The notes under the pieces: model-generated
Seen by the model: only the letters and a program-made list of their open reading frames with translations
Told to the model about the DNA's origin: nothing
The model's database searches: none
Translations under genes and position numbers: made by a program
Shown: in pieces, positions 1 through 7,959 of the stretch
How positions within the stretch are numbered: the first letter of the stretch is position 1
Layout of the letters: every line of letters starts with the position of its first letter
From: Alistipes sp.
GTDB lineage: Bacteria; Bacteroidota; Bacteroidia; Bacteroidales; Rikenellaceae
Direction of reading: 5' to 3'
Assembly (NCBI GenBank): GCA_017631055.1
Contig: JAGBTZ010000037.1
Span: 1 to 34,844 of the forward strand
DNA length: 34,844 bases

Positions 1-258
1 ATCGAACGTGTTGCTATCGCCAAGGAACACCTTGCAAAATCTATCGAAATCAAGGGCGAGAGGGTCGGAATTCTCGAGATGCGCCGCCACTTGTCGAACT
101 ACTTCAAGGGGCTACCCAACTTCAAGGATACACGTTTTAAGCTCGTCACGCTGAACGATCCCGCAGAACTTGTGGAGGTTATCGACTCGATAGCCGACCG
201 CTGGGGCGACTTCGACACCTCCGCACAGGTTCCACCACCACTCTCGCACGATATTTAG
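1..258 (+). CDS. dusB: tRNA-dihydrouridine synthase, C-terminal part (5' end outside window)
   Basis: Frame 1 is open from the first base and ends at TAG 256-258, giving the last 85 residues of a protein. The stretch EMRRHLSNYFKGLPNFKD matches the helical C-terminal domain of DusB-type enzymes, where a similar 'RRH..YYFKGLP' motif contacts tRNA. By family knowledge the enzyme is a cytoplasmic FMN-dependent reductase that makes dihydrouridine in the tRNA D-loop. The FMN-binding barrel and catalytic cysteine lie upstream of the window, so activity cannot be judged here. It is followed after 119 bases by obg on the same strand, but obg has its own promoter, so the two are probably separate units. 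The subfamily (DusB rather than DusA or DusC) is inferred from this C-terminal motif. Confidence 0.8.
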   Translation: MERVAIAKEHLAKSIEIKGERVGILEMRRHLSNYFKGLPNFKDTRFKLVTLNDPAELVEVIDSIADRWGDFDTSAQVPPPLSHDI

Positions 259-305
259 GTCACGATAGGGTAATTTCGCCTAAAACGACCAATTCGGCAC
301 AAGAG

Positions 306-336
306 ATTGTGAATTGTGAATTGTGAATTGTGAATT
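306..336 (+). repeat. 7-bp tandem repeat (ATTGTGA), 4.4 copies
   Basis: Four exact head-to-tail copies of ATTGTGA (306-333) are followed by a partial copy (ATT, 334-336), directly upstream of the obg -7 box. Each unit carries a TTG. Only the TTG at 321-323 is 19 bases from the -7 box at 343-350. The array ends at a fixed place, so gain or loss of a unit at its upstream side would still leave a TTG at the right spacing. Confidence 0.9.
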
Positions 337-350
337 ATTTTGTACTTTTG
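321..350 (+). promoter_or_regulatory. Probable obg promoter, Bacteroidetes type
   Basis: TACTTTTG (343-350) fits the Bacteroidetes -7 consensus TAnnTTTG. A TTG at 321-323 lies 19 bases upstream at the -33 position and is supplied by the heptamer array. The obg ATG is 28 bases downstream of the -7 box. This is a consensus match by eye, not an experimental site. Confidence 0.6.
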
Positions 351-377
351 TCGGTTGAAACGACAAAAGGATAAAAT

Positions 378-1394
378 ATGGCAGGTTCAAACTTTGTAGA
401 TTACGTTAAGATTTTTGCACGCTCGGGTCACGGCGGCGCCGGCTCGGCACACTTCCGCCGCGAGAAATTCGTTGCCTTCGGTGGCCCCGATGGTGGCGAT
501 GGCGGCAAGGGCGGCAGCATCATTCTGCAGGGCGAGAGCCAATACTGGACCCTTATCCACCTCAAATACCAGCGTCACCAGTTCGCCGAGGATGGCGAGT
601 GTGGCTCAGGAGCACGTTCGTCGGGCAAGGATGCCAAGGATATCGTTATCCCCGTACCCCTCGGAACGGTTGCCAAGCAGGTGTTTACCGATGAGGAGAC
701 GGGCGAGACCTACACCGAGGTTGTCGGCGAGGTTACCTCTCAGGGCGAGCAGCTCGTACTGCTGAAGGGTGGCCGCGGAGGTCTGGGCAACTGGCACTTC
801 AAGACTGCCACAAATCAGGCTCCGCGCTATGCACAGCCGGGTGAGGAGGGTGCCGAGGGTACATTCATCCTCGAGTTGAAGGTCTTGGCAGATGTGGGTC
901 TTGTGGGCTTCCCCAATGCCGGTAAGAGCACCCTTCTGTCGGTCGTTTCGGCTGCCAAGCCCAAAATTGCGAACTACGCCTTTACCACCCTGGAGCCTAA
1001 CCTCGGCATTGTCGAGGCTCGCGACCACAAGTCGTTCGTTATGGCCGACATCCCCGGAATTATCGAGGGTGCGCACGAGGGCAAGGGTATCGGTACACGC
1101 TTCCTGCGCCATATCGAGCGAAATTCGGTGTTGTTGTTTATGATTCCTGCCGATAGCGATGATATTCAGAAGGATTACGACATTCTGCTGGGCGAGCTCA
1201 CGCAGTACAACCCCGAACTCTTGGATAAGCAGCGATTGCTGGCGATTACCAAGTGCGATATGATTGACGAGGAGCTGGAGGAGCAGATGCGCCCTCTGCT
1301 GCCGAAGGATGTTCCCGCGATATTTATCTCCTCGGTCAGCGGCTACCACATCACCGAGCTAAAAGATATGCTCTGGAAGGCTCTGCACGAGTAG
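378..1394 (+). CDS. obg: GTPase Obg (CgtA), ribosome assembly and stress GTPase
   Basis: The 338-residue protein is full length without the variable C-terminal extension. Residues 1 to about 165 form the glycine-rich Obg fold ([27 protein letters not shown]). The G domain follows, with G1 GFPNAGKST near residue 177, G3 DIPGIIEGA near 224, G4 TKCD near 292 and G5 SSVSG close to the end. By family knowledge Obg binds the 50S subunit late in assembly and is usually essential. The ATG at 378 has an A-rich leader with AAAGG at 365-369 and begins exactly at the conserved N-terminus. It is probably transcribed alone: it has its own promoter and a hairpin terminator 30 bases after the stop. Confidence 0.97.
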   Translation: MAGSNFVDYVKIFARSGHGGAGSAHFRREKFVAFGGPDGGDGGKGGSIILQGESQYWTLIHLKYQRHQFAEDGECGSGARSSGKDAKDIVIPVPLGTVAKQVFTDEETGETYTEVVGEVTSQGEQLVLLKGGRGGLGNWHFKTATNQAPRYAQPGEEGAEGTFILELKVLADVGLVGFPNAGKSTLLSVVSAAKPKIANYAFTTLEPNLGIVEARDHKSFVMADIPGIIEGAHEGKGIGTRFLRHIERNSVLLFMIPADSDDIQKDYDILLGELTQYNPELLDKQRLLAITKCDMIDEELEEQMRPLLPKDVPAIFISSVSGYHITELKDMLWKALHE

Positions 1395-1423
1395 AGTCCG
1401 TTTAGATTCATATTGGATATATG

Positions 1424-1449
1424 GCGCAGATTTCGGTCTGCGCTTTTTT
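1424..1449 (+). terminator. Intrinsic terminator after obg
   Basis: A 7-bp GC-rich stem, GCGCAGA (1424-1430) with TCTGCGC (1437-1443), has a six-base loop and is followed by six T (1444-1449). It lies between the convergent obg and DUF5689 genes. The stem could also stop minus-strand transcription, but there is no T-tract on that side. Confidence 0.85.
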
Positions 1450-1460
1450 GTGGTGTGGGG

Positions 1461-2237
1461 TTAGAAATATACCTCGTGGTTGGCGATGCGGAGGAAGAAT
1501 TGGTCGCCAGAGTAGTCAACGATGCCGCAGAGTGAGCCGGTGCCTGCGGGGATTCTCTCGCCGGCATATTCGCAGTAGGGCGACACCCTAACAATCAGCG
1601 TGTTACCATCCTTATCTATTATATGGCGGTCGGTCTCGACATACACGCCCTCGCTCTCTTCGCACCACTTGCGCCCCACCTCATCATCTGCAAAGCACAC
1701 ACCCTCGAACAGCAGATAGTCCGACACATTTTCGACCCCGAGGTCGGTAATCCGCACCTTGCGAGGTGTCACAGATGCGACATCGCCACTCTGCCACAGC
1801 AGATACTTCGACACATCGCCATCGGCTATGCGGTCGGTAGTAAATTCGCCCGTAGGCTGCGCCCCAAGCACCACCTTACCGCCTACCCTACCAACTGCTA
1901 ACCCATTGCAAGTCACCGACACATTCGCATAGAGCGGGAAATCCACGCAGAGCCGTTCACGATCAATCGACACCTCCACGCCACCACTCTCATCGACCAG
2001 CACCAGGGTCTTATAGAACTCGCCAAAGAGGTCGTTGGCAACAACCGTTCCGCGAATCGAAATATCGGCATTGATATTGGTCGAGAGCCCCTTGCAACGG
2101 CTTTTGAGGTAGGCAATCGACACGAGTCCGCTCTCGGAGTCGTCATCAGGAATCTCCGAGTAGTCGGGCTTGGTCGCACTGCACGCCACCGCAAGCCACG
2201 CACTACATAGCACTATCAACGCTCGGCTCACAATCAT
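1461..2237 (-). CDS. DUF5689-type lipoprotein, second of a tandem pair
   Basis: The 258-residue protein has a lipoprotein signal (hydrophobic segment ending LAVACS, candidate lipidated Cys19). The body has features I associate with DUF5689: an SIAYLKSRC helix, IRGTVVANDLFGEFYKTLVLVDESGG, then an OB-fold-like set of strands. Such domains occur in Bacteroidetes surface proteins; their ligand is unknown to me. The neighbour at 2203-3033 is a paralogue with the same domain order. Its ATG lies 35 bases inside the 3' end of that paralogue and no later in-frame ATG is close, so the overlap looks genuine and suggests translational coupling. The lipobox is loose (Ala at -3) but acceptable for Bacteroidetes. 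Export to the outer membrane is inferred. Confidence 0.75.
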   Translation of the reverse strand: MIVSRALIVLCSAWLAVACSATKPDYSEIPDDDSESGLVSIAYLKSRCKGLSTNINADISIRGTVVANDLFGEFYKTLVLVDESGGVEVSIDRERLCVDFPLYANVSVTCNGLAVGRVGGKVVLGAQPTGEFTTDRIADGDVSKYLLWQSGDVASVTPRKVRITDLGVENVSDYLLFEGVCFADDEVGRKWCEESEGVYVETDRHIIDKDGNTLIVRVSPYCEYAGERIPAGTGSLCGIVDYSGDQFFLRIANHEVYF

Positions 2238-3033
2238 CTTTACCCCTCATTTTCAGCACAAAACACTCGCCATCGACACCCGAAATCTTCTCGCGTTGCA
2301 GAATGCCTGTAATGTCGCACAGGGCGGTCGGCACCTCCTCCGCAGCGAAATCGGCATAGTCGCTCGTATAGGTATAGACCCGATTTCCACCCCTATCCGC
2401 AAAGGCTCGGTAGCCTCTCCAAGTTGCGGGTTGAGGCGTGGCAGTTTCGGAATTAGGCTCCGCATTATCTTCCGTTTCAGTCACCAACATCAAAGCCTCA
2501 ATACACACAAGCCGACCACACTTTTTATCGTTCAAATCGCCATAGACAACCCTCAAAGGCGACATCTCGACCACCTCGCCACTACGCACGATATGCTTAT
2601 CAAGCAGCACCTTCGAGTAGAAGTAATCGACCGCATAGTTGCTATACGATGCGGGCATAAGACCAATCTGCAGCACACCTCGCTCGACTCCAACAGCACA
2701 CCCATCGAGTTTCACGCACAATCGGCACCCCACAGGATAGGGATTATGCAGATCGCGCATCCCCGCCCTAATCTCGGCAGCCCCGGAGGCATCCTCGATG
2801 GTAAAAGTTTGGTAGAAATTACCCGCCTTATCGCTCGAAGTGACCACACCGCCAACAACTATCGGCTCCGCAACCTCGAATGTCTTACCACGCCACAACC
2901 CGCGCAGTTCGCCAAGCGACATATTGGGCGACAAGTCAGGCCGTTCCCCTTCGGTCAGCCTCGTAGAATTGTAACAGCCGCACAAAAGTACGGCTGCACA
3001 GATTAAAAGAGTATGGTTTCTGACCCTGCGCAC
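2203..3033 (-). CDS. DUF5689-type lipoprotein, first of a tandem pair
   Basis: The 276-residue protein starts with a short charged region and a hydrophobic segment ending LLCGC, a good lipobox with Cys20. The DUF5689-like core includes MSLGELRGLWRGK, VVGGVVTSSDKAGNFYQTFTIEDASG and LCVKLDGCAVGVERG, which align with the next gene's core. The start is GTG: the serB stop TAG shares its last G with this GTG (TAGTG), and there is no nearby in-frame ATG, so translation is probably coupled to serB. Function is unknown. Linkage to serB and gpsA/glpT may simply reflect co-transcription. The C-terminal third, rich in Asn, Glu, Thr and Pro around residues 190-205, is an insertion the paralogue lacks. Confidence 0.75.
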   Translation of the reverse strand: MRRVRNHTLLICAAVLLCGCYNSTRLTEGERPDLSPNMSLGELRGLWRGKTFEVAEPIVVGGVVTSSDKAGNFYQTFTIEDASGAAEIRAGMRDLHNPYPVGCRLCVKLDGCAVGVERGVLQIGLMPASYSNYAVDYFYSKVLLDKHIVRSGEVVEMSPLRVVYGDLNDKKCGRLVCIEALMLVTETEDNAEPNSETATPQPATWRGYRAFADRGGNRVYTYTSDYADFAAEEVPTALCDITGILQREKISGVDGECFVLKMRGKDDCEPSVDSAM

Positions 3034-4247
3034 TACTCGATACGAGAATCTTTCAGACCAAGGAAGTAGAGAATTCCATCCAGACCGATGGTCGAGATAG
3101 ACTGCTCGGCAGTAGCCTTAACCTTCGGCTTGGCGTGGAAGGCGATACCCAGACCCGCCAGGTTCAACATCGGCAGGTCATTTGCGCCATCACCCACAGC
3201 TACCGACTGTGCGATGTCGATATTCTCGAATTGGCACAACAGGCGCAGCAACTCCGCCTTGCGGCGACCATCGACAACCTCGCCCACATAGCGACCCGTC
3301 AGCTTACCATCCTCGACCTCCAACTCGTTAGCGTAGACATAGTCGAAGCCGAAACGCTGCTTCAGCGAGTTTCCAAAGTAGGTAAAACCACCCGAAAGGA
3401 TTGCAGTCTTATAGCCCACACGCTTGAGAATAGTCATCAATCGCTCCAGACCCTCGGTGATAGGCAGATTGCGGGCGATATCCTCCATAACAGATACGTC
3501 CAAGCCCTTGAGCAGAGCCACGCGCTCGGTAAAACTCTCGCAGAAGTCAATCTCGCCACGCATAGCACGCTCGGTAATCTCGGCAACCTTCTCGCCCACA
3601 CCGGCACGCTTGGCCAACTCATCAATAACCTCGGTCTCGATAAGAGTCGAATCCATATCGAAGCATATCAGACGGCGCGAACGGCGGTAGATATCATCCT
3701 TCTGCAACGAAATATCGAGGCGCTCACCCGACAAGTTCATCAACTTCTTTTGAAGCAGACCGCGGTCCTCGAGGTTTCCGCGCACCGAGAGTTCGATACA
3801 CGACTTTTGCGCACGGTCATCCTCGTTGAGCGGCATACGACCCGTAAGGCGGCGAATGGAGTCGATATTCAGACCCTCCTCGTAGACCGCCTGCGTAACG
3901 CTTGCGATATTTTGGGCTGTAACCTTACGGCCGAGCAACGTCACGATATAGCGATTGCGACCCTGACGCTTGACCCACGCATCGTAGTTCTCCTCCGATA
4001 CGGGCGAGAATCTAATCATCACACCCAACTCCGAAGCCTTGAACAGGAGGTCTTTCATAATGAAACCCGACTTGTCGGAGGTGGTCTTAATCAAGATACC
4101 CATCGTTAGCGAAGAGTGGATATTTGCCTGGCCAATATCGAGAATAAAGGCATCATATTGAGCCAAAATGCTCGTCAACGAAGAGGTCAAACCCGGCTTA
4201 TCCTCGCCCGAGATATTGATCTGAATAATCTCTACTCTACTCTCCAT
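3033..4247 (-). CDS. serB: Phosphoserine phosphatase with N-terminal ACT-like domains
   Basis: This 404-residue HAD-superfamily enzyme would catalyse the last step of serine synthesis, phosphoserine to serine. HAD motif I is DMDST (197-201, nucleophile Asp197 and acid Asp199), motif II is SGG (285-287), a lysine sits in GRRKAEL (about 330) and motif IV is GDGAND (352-357). Residues 1-185 look like two ACT-type regulatory modules (IIQINISGEDKPGLTSSLT; NRYIVTLLGRKVTAQNI), as in the long Bacteroidetes and mycobacterial SerB forms. The ACT region may sense serine (inference). It starts 9 bases after the transporter gene, and its stop overlaps the GTG of the next gene. Confidence 0.95.
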   Translation of the reverse strand: MESRVEIIQINISGEDKPGLTSSLTSILAQYDAFILDIGQANIHSSLTMGILIKTTSDKSGFIMKDLLFKASELGVMIRFSPVSEENYDAWVKRQGRNRYIVTLLGRKVTAQNIASVTQAVYEEGLNIDSIRRLTGRMPLNEDDRAQKSCIELSVRGNLEDRGLLQKKLMNLSGERLDISLQKDDIYRRSRRLICFDMDSTLIETEVIDELAKRAGVGEKVAEITERAMRGEIDFCESFTERVALLKGLDVSVMEDIARNLPITEGLERLMTILKRVGYKTAILSGGFTYFGNSLKQRFGFDYVYANELEVEDGKLTGRYVGEVVDGRRKAELLRLLCQFENIDIAQSVAVGDGANDLPMLNLAGLGIAFHAKPKVKATAEQSISTIGLDGILYFLGLKDSRIE

Positions 4248-4256
4248 AGCATAAAT

Positions 4257-5648
4257 CTATTTAGCGATTTTACTCTTCTCGGCCTCTACCAGTTTGTTAA
4301 ACTTCTCGTAACCATCAGCCGGAGCATTCCACATCAGAGCGATAACAAGTGCTCCGAGTGCACCGAACACAATCGAGAGGATGAATACCGAATCCCAACC
4401 GTAATTGTCTGCCAAGATACCGAACACTATACCCGACACTGCGGTACTTGCGTAACCAAAAATTCCGAGGATACCATTACCCGTACCCGCTGCGTGCTTG
4501 GTTGCCTGCTGAGATGCACAAGCTCCGTAGAGAGCCTGCGGACCATAGATAAAGAATGCCGACAACACCAAGAATACCAACGACCAATTAGCCGAAGGAA
4601 TCTTCCAGAAGATAAAGAACGAAATGGTTGCAAACAGAGTACAGAAGAAGCAGGTACGGTGAGCCTTATTCTTGAAGAAACGGTCGGTAACCCAGCCCGC
4701 AAGGAGCATACCGAGAATACCACCTATCAACTCCGATGAAGCCACAACATTCGCTGCGGTCGAGATATCCATACCCTTCTCCTGAGTGAGGAACGAAGAG
4801 CCCCAATCCAGAATCATAAAGCGGATGATGTAGATACAGAAGTTCGACACCGAGATAATCCAGATATAGGGATTTGCAAAGACCATCTTGCGGATAACCT
4901 TCTTAAAGATTGCGCTATCAATCTTCTCCTCGGCAGGCTGCTCCACCACAGCACTCTTCTCGGCCTTATCCAACTCCTCGACTTGCGGCAAGCCCACCTG
5001 CGAGGGGCTATCTTTCAATCCGAAATAGAGCAACGGTGCGCCAACCAACGAGATTGCAGCCGGAATTGCAAAGCAGAGATTCCAAGCCGAATAGCCATAC
5101 TTTTGGAGCAACACACCACACAGCCATACAACCACTCCGGCACCAATCGAGTGCGAAGCATTCCAGAACGACTGCTTGGTAGCCAACTCCGAAGGTCGCA
5201 CCCAGTTAGCCAACAGGCTGACGCACGGAGGAACTCCCATACCCTGAATATATCCATTCACAACCCACAACGAGCCAATCAGGTAGACCAACAGAAGCGT
5301 AGCCTTACCCTCGCCATCGAGCAGATTCATCACTCCATTCATCTTCGGGCTGAAACAGATTGCGAGATTTACCACAGCCGAGAGCACCAAGCCCAACGAC
5401 ATAATGTTCTTCTTGCTAAATCTATCCACGAGCAATCCATTGACAAAGCGCGAGAAGCCGTAGATAATACCATTCAGCGTCAGGAAGACACCAAGCTGAG
5501 CCTTTGTGATACCCAACTCCTGCTCAAGAGCGGGAATTGCGATACTAAAGTTCTTGCGCACAAAGTAATAGAGTGCATAACCTACCATCAAGATAAGAAT
5601 GGTACGCCACTCCCACTTGCGGTATTTTTTCTGAATTTCGGTGTTCAT
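4257..5648 (-). CDS. glpT: Organophosphate:phosphate antiporter, probably glycerol-3-phosphate transporter
   Basis: The 463-residue inner-membrane protein has about 12 hydrophobic segments and belongs to the OPA branch of the major facilitator superfamily. Substrate-binding residues known from E. coli GlpT are conserved in context: Arg31 in YYFVRKNFSIAIP, His166 in FWNASHSIGAG and Arg276 in IYIIRFMILDWG. A charged central loop (about 225-245) separates the halves. GlpT, UhpT and the sensor UhpC share these residues, so the substrate is not certain from sequence alone. The gene directly after gpsA (26-base gap) favours glycerol-3-phosphate. Its product could feed phospholipid synthesis and exchange phosphate with the periplasm. 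Confidence 0.85.
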   Translation of the reverse strand: MNTEIQKKYRKWEWRTILILMVGYALYYFVRKNFSIAIPALEQELGITKAQLGVFLTLNGIIYGFSRFVNGLLVDRFSKKNIMSLGLVLSAVVNLAICFSPKMNGVMNLLDGEGKATLLLVYLIGSLWVVNGYIQGMGVPPCVSLLANWVRPSELATKQSFWNASHSIGAGVVVWLCGVLLQKYGYSAWNLCFAIPAAISLVGAPLLYFGLKDSPSQVGLPQVEELDKAEKSAVVEQPAEEKIDSAIFKKVIRKMVFANPYIWIISVSNFCIYIIRFMILDWGSSFLTQEKGMDISTAANVVASSELIGGILGMLLAGWVTDRFFKNKAHRTCFFCTLFATISFFIFWKIPSANWSLVFLVLSAFFIYGPQALYGACASQQATKHAAGTGNGILGIFGYASTAVSGIVFGILADNYGWDSVFILSIVFGALGALVIALMWNAPADGYEKFNKLVEAEKSKIAK

Positions 5649-5674
5649 TTTATGTAAATTTAGGTTTTATAATC

Positions 5675-6727
5675 TTATTTCGTATTGTCGAAGGTAAACG
5701 CCTCCCAAGGCAGTTGTGCATCCTTGCCATTGTCGAGGACATCGTTGGCGTGTACCATCAGCGGGAAGTCCGCCAAGTCGAGCATACCGAGCTCGGCCTT
5801 ACGATAGATAGCCTTAGCCACACGGCGAGCAACCACCAACGACTCGAGAGTCACACCTGCCAGAATATCCATAGCCTCCTGGTATGTCTTACCCTCGCCA
5901 AGCAAGATACCTATCTTACGGGTACGGCCACCATAAACCGTAACATAGAGGTCGCCGATGCCGATGTAGGTACAATCCTCCGATGCGCCCTGAATCTTGA
6001 GCAGACGACTCATCTCCTTGGTCGCCTGATAGAAAGCACCTGCCTGCGAGTTGTAGTGCAGACCGGCATTCTCGCCATTCTCGCGATTAACCAAACCGAT
6101 GGTCATCGCCACACCGAGCGCATAGGCATTCTTCAAAGCCACAGCACTCTCCAAGCCAATAACATCGTTCGTGAGCGAGATATGGTAGTACGAGGTAGCC
6201 AACGCCTCCTTCATCATCTTCAACGTTGCGGTATCCTTACCACAGAAAGCAACCTCGGTCTGGTCGTGGTAGACCAACTCGTAAGAGGTACAGGGACCAC
6301 CGATAGCGCAGACCTCGCGCTCGATACCCCTCTTCTGCAGTTCGGTTTGCCAATATGCGGGATACGAAATCAGCGTTCCGTCCGGAAGATTGATAAGGCC
6401 CTTAGTCACCGACAAGACCGGCATCTTCGGATCGAGATGAGCCAAGACCTCCTCAAGGAACCAGTCAATTCCGAACGACGACACACCACCAATTACAAAA
6501 TCGGCACCCTCGACAGCCTGCTGCCACTCCTCAAACTGGTAATACTTCACACCTTCGGGGAAAGCAATATCGAACTTGGGATGCTTGTTTGAACGGCGAC
6601 ACTCGTCAATAATTTCGCGATCGAGCGGAGTTCCGACCAGGTGCACCTCATTTCCATTTTCAAATGCAGGATAAGCGAGAGCCGAGCCCATCATACCCGA
6701 ACCGATAATAGTAATTTTTCGTTTCAT
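5675..6727 (-). CDS. gpsA: Glycerol-3-phosphate dehydrogenase, NAD(P)-dependent
   Basis: The 350-residue soluble protein begins with a Rossmann motif (IGSGMMGSA, residues 8-16). Further landmarks are SVTKGL (about 106-111), the catalytic lysine in VALKNAYALG (Lys199) and GIGDLYVTVYGGRTRK (about 256-271), which replaces the classical GLGDLxxT...SRN segment. It would interconvert dihydroxyacetone phosphate and sn-glycerol-3-phosphate, the entry to phospholipid synthesis. The sequence is somewhat divergent from proteobacterial GpsA (KNAYALG rather than KNVxAI), in line with a Bacteroidetes-type clade. It is the first gene of a minus-strand run with glpT-like, serB and two lipoprotein genes, and a -7 box lies 28 bases upstream of its ATG. 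Confidence 0.9.
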   Translation of the reverse strand: MKRKITIIGSGMMGSALAYPAFENGNEVHLVGTPLDREIIDECRRSNKHPKFDIAFPEGVKYYQFEEWQQAVEGADFVIGGVSSFGIDWFLEEVLAHLDPKMPVLSVTKGLINLPDGTLISYPAYWQTELQKRGIEREVCAIGGPCTSYELVYHDQTEVAFCGKDTATLKMMKEALATSYYHISLTNDVIGLESAVALKNAYALGVAMTIGLVNRENGENAGLHYNSQAGAFYQATKEMSRLLKIQGASEDCTYIGIGDLYVTVYGGRTRKIGILLGEGKTYQEAMDILAGVTLESLVVARRVAKAIYRKAELGMLDLADFPLMVHANDVLDNGKDAQLPWEAFTFDNTK

Positions 6728-6754
6728 AGATTTACTTATTTTTATTAAGACTAC

Positions 6755-6762
6755 AAATATAG
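6755..6762 (-). promoter_or_regulatory. Probable -7 box for the gpsA operon
   Basis: Read on the minus strand this is TATATTTG, an exact TAnnTTTG, ending 28 bases before the gpsA ATG. I do not see a convincing TTTG at the -33 position, so strength is uncertain. Confidence 0.5.
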
Positions 6763-6845
6763 CAATTTTTAATTATTTTTCACTACTTTTACATCCGAAA
6801 AACAATCCGTTTGGTGTTTTCGACAACGAAAGAATTGATTTAGAG

Positions 6846-7346
6846 ATGAAAAAGTTATTTGTTCTCATAGTGGCGATACTCACATTCGCAGGATGCGAGC
6901 TCGATCCCAATATCAAATACTACCAATCGCCCAAAATCGAGAATATAGCCCTCTCGCACGATTTGGCAACCGTGACGGCAAATGATGATGTTACCGTTAT
7001 GGCAGAGGTGACCAGCCCGTTCGGCAGCGGTTTTGTTTGCGTAAAGTATTGGATTGGCACCAACACTTGGGGCGATAATACTCCTGAATTGAGATTTAAT
7101 CCCAAAAATCAGGAGCTGCAAATCAAGGTAGAGCCGCAAGCCGAGGGCGAGGAGGCTACCTGGAAGAAACTCGCCTCAATTCAGCACACCGAAACCATCA
7201 CAATCGAGCAAGGCAAACCCTTCACACTCGAGGCAGTAATTCCCAGGCAGAAAGCCGGAAAGTTTGTGATGTTCACAGTCTACTGCACCAGCGAATACGG
7301 AATCTTCACATATTCGGATTACTACTCATACACAGTACAACCTTAA
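6846..7346 (+). CDS. Small lipoprotein of unknown function
   Basis: The 166-residue protein has a clear lipoprotein signal: MKKLFVLIVAILTFAGC with Cys17. The mature part has alternating hydrophobic residues that suggest a beta-sandwich (for example VTVMAEVTSPFGSGFVCVKYW and FVMFTVYCTSEYGIFTYSDYYSY), perhaps an Ig-like fold. I do not recognise a family. It is transcribed away from gpsA. An 8-bp inverted repeat, CTTAAATC (7342-7349) with GATTTAAG (7363-7370), covers its stop codon and reaches the promoter of the following gene, which therefore seems to be separately expressed. Location at the outer or inner membrane facing the periplasm or surface is inferred from the lipobox only. Confidence 0.75.
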   Translation: MKKLFVLIVAILTFAGCELDPNIKYYQSPKIENIALSHDLATVTANDDVTVMAEVTSPFGSGFVCVKYWIGTNTWGDNTPELRFNPKNQELQIKVEPQAEGEEATWKKLASIQHTETITIEQGKPFTLEAVIPRQKAGKFVMFTVYCTSEYGIFTYSDYYSYTVQP

Positions 7347-7359
7347 ATCCGCAAAAGGG

Positions 7360-7388
7360 TTTGATTTAAGAAATTATTGCTATCTTTG
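7360..7388 (+). promoter_or_regulatory. Promoter of the DUF5606 gene
   Basis: TTTG (7360-7363), a 17-base spacer and TATCTTTG (7381-7388) match the Bacteroidetes -33/-7 consensus. The ATG is 42 bases downstream of the -7 box. Confidence 0.7.
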
Positions 7389-7430
7389 AGCGCAGAAATT
7401 TGAAAACTGATAAACAAAATAAGTAAAACT

Positions 7431-7841
7431 ATGGAATTACAGGAGATTTTGGCAATTTCGGGTCAGCCCGGACTCTTCAAATACGTTGCACAGTCGACCA
7501 ACGGCATCATCGTTGAGGCATTGGCTGACGGCAAGCGTATGAACGCTTCGGCCTCTTCGCGCGTAAGTGCTCTCACCGAGATTTCGATGTACACTGAGGG
7601 CGAGGATATCGCTTTAGCACAGGTATTTACCAACATCTACAACTACACCGGTGGCAAGGAGGCTATCTCGCACAAGGAGTCGCCCGAGAAGTTGAAGGCA
7701 TACTTTGCAGAGGTGTTGCCCGAGTACGACCGCGAGCGTGTACACGTTTCGGATATCAAGAAGGTGTTTGCGTGGTATAACGCTCTGCTTGCAGCTGGCT
7801 TCACCGAGTTCAAACTCCCCGAGGAGCCGACCGAGGAGTAA
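7431..7841 (+). CDS. DUF5606 family protein
   Basis: This is a 136-residue acidic, apparently cytoplasmic protein with no signal peptide or membrane segment. Its N-terminal half (ILAISGQPGLFKYVAQ, IIVEALADGKRMNASASS, RVSALTEISMYTEGEDI) is the pattern I know as DUF5606, a small family common in Bacteroidetes near housekeeping genes. The fold looks like small beta strands followed by a helical C-terminal region (VSDIKKVFAWYNALLAAG). Function is not known to me. The gene is bracketed by its own promoter and a strong terminator, so it is probably a single-gene transcript. The codon use looks like that of well-expressed neighbours such as obg (impression, not computed). Confidence 0.8.
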   Translation: MELQEILAISGQPGLFKYVAQSTNGIIVEALADGKRMNASASSRVSALTEISMYTEGEDIALAQVFTNIYNYTGGKEAISHKESPEKLKAYFAEVLPEYDRERVHVSDIKKVFAWYNALLAAGFTEFKLPEEPTEE

Positions 7842-7862
7842 GGCTCAGAGTCAACAACGATT

Positions 7863-7895
7863 AGCCAGTGGAGATTTACCACTGGCTTTTTTTTT
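7863..7895 (+). terminator. Strong intrinsic terminator after DUF5606 gene
   Basis: A perfect 9-bp stem, AGCCAGTGG (7863-7871) with CCACTGGCT (7879-7887), has a seven-base loop and runs straight into nine T (7887-7895). Confidence 0.92.
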
Positions 7896-7904
7896 GGGGG
7901 GGGG
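7887..7904. repeat. T9G9 double homopolymer
   Basis: Nine T (7887-7895) are followed with no break by nine G (7896-7904). The T part belongs to the terminator; the G part has no evident role. Long G runs are prone to slippage in cells and in sequencing, so the exact lengths may be unreliable. Confidence 0.85.
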
Positions 7905-7905
7905 T

Positions 7906-7925
7906 GAATGGCAACGAATGGCAAT
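7906..7925. repeat. Two tandem 10-base units GAATGGCAAY
   Basis: GAATGGCAAC (7906-7915) is followed directly by GAATGGCAAT (7916-7925). The pair begins one base after the G tract. Confidence 0.75.
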
Positions 7926-7959
7926 AGTTCGCCAAGTCTCACTGAATGAAAGATTATTA

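Noticed and set aside
306..336. Possible CRISPR array
   Set aside because: The units are 7 bases with no spacers and no cas genes are near; it is a simple tandem repeat.
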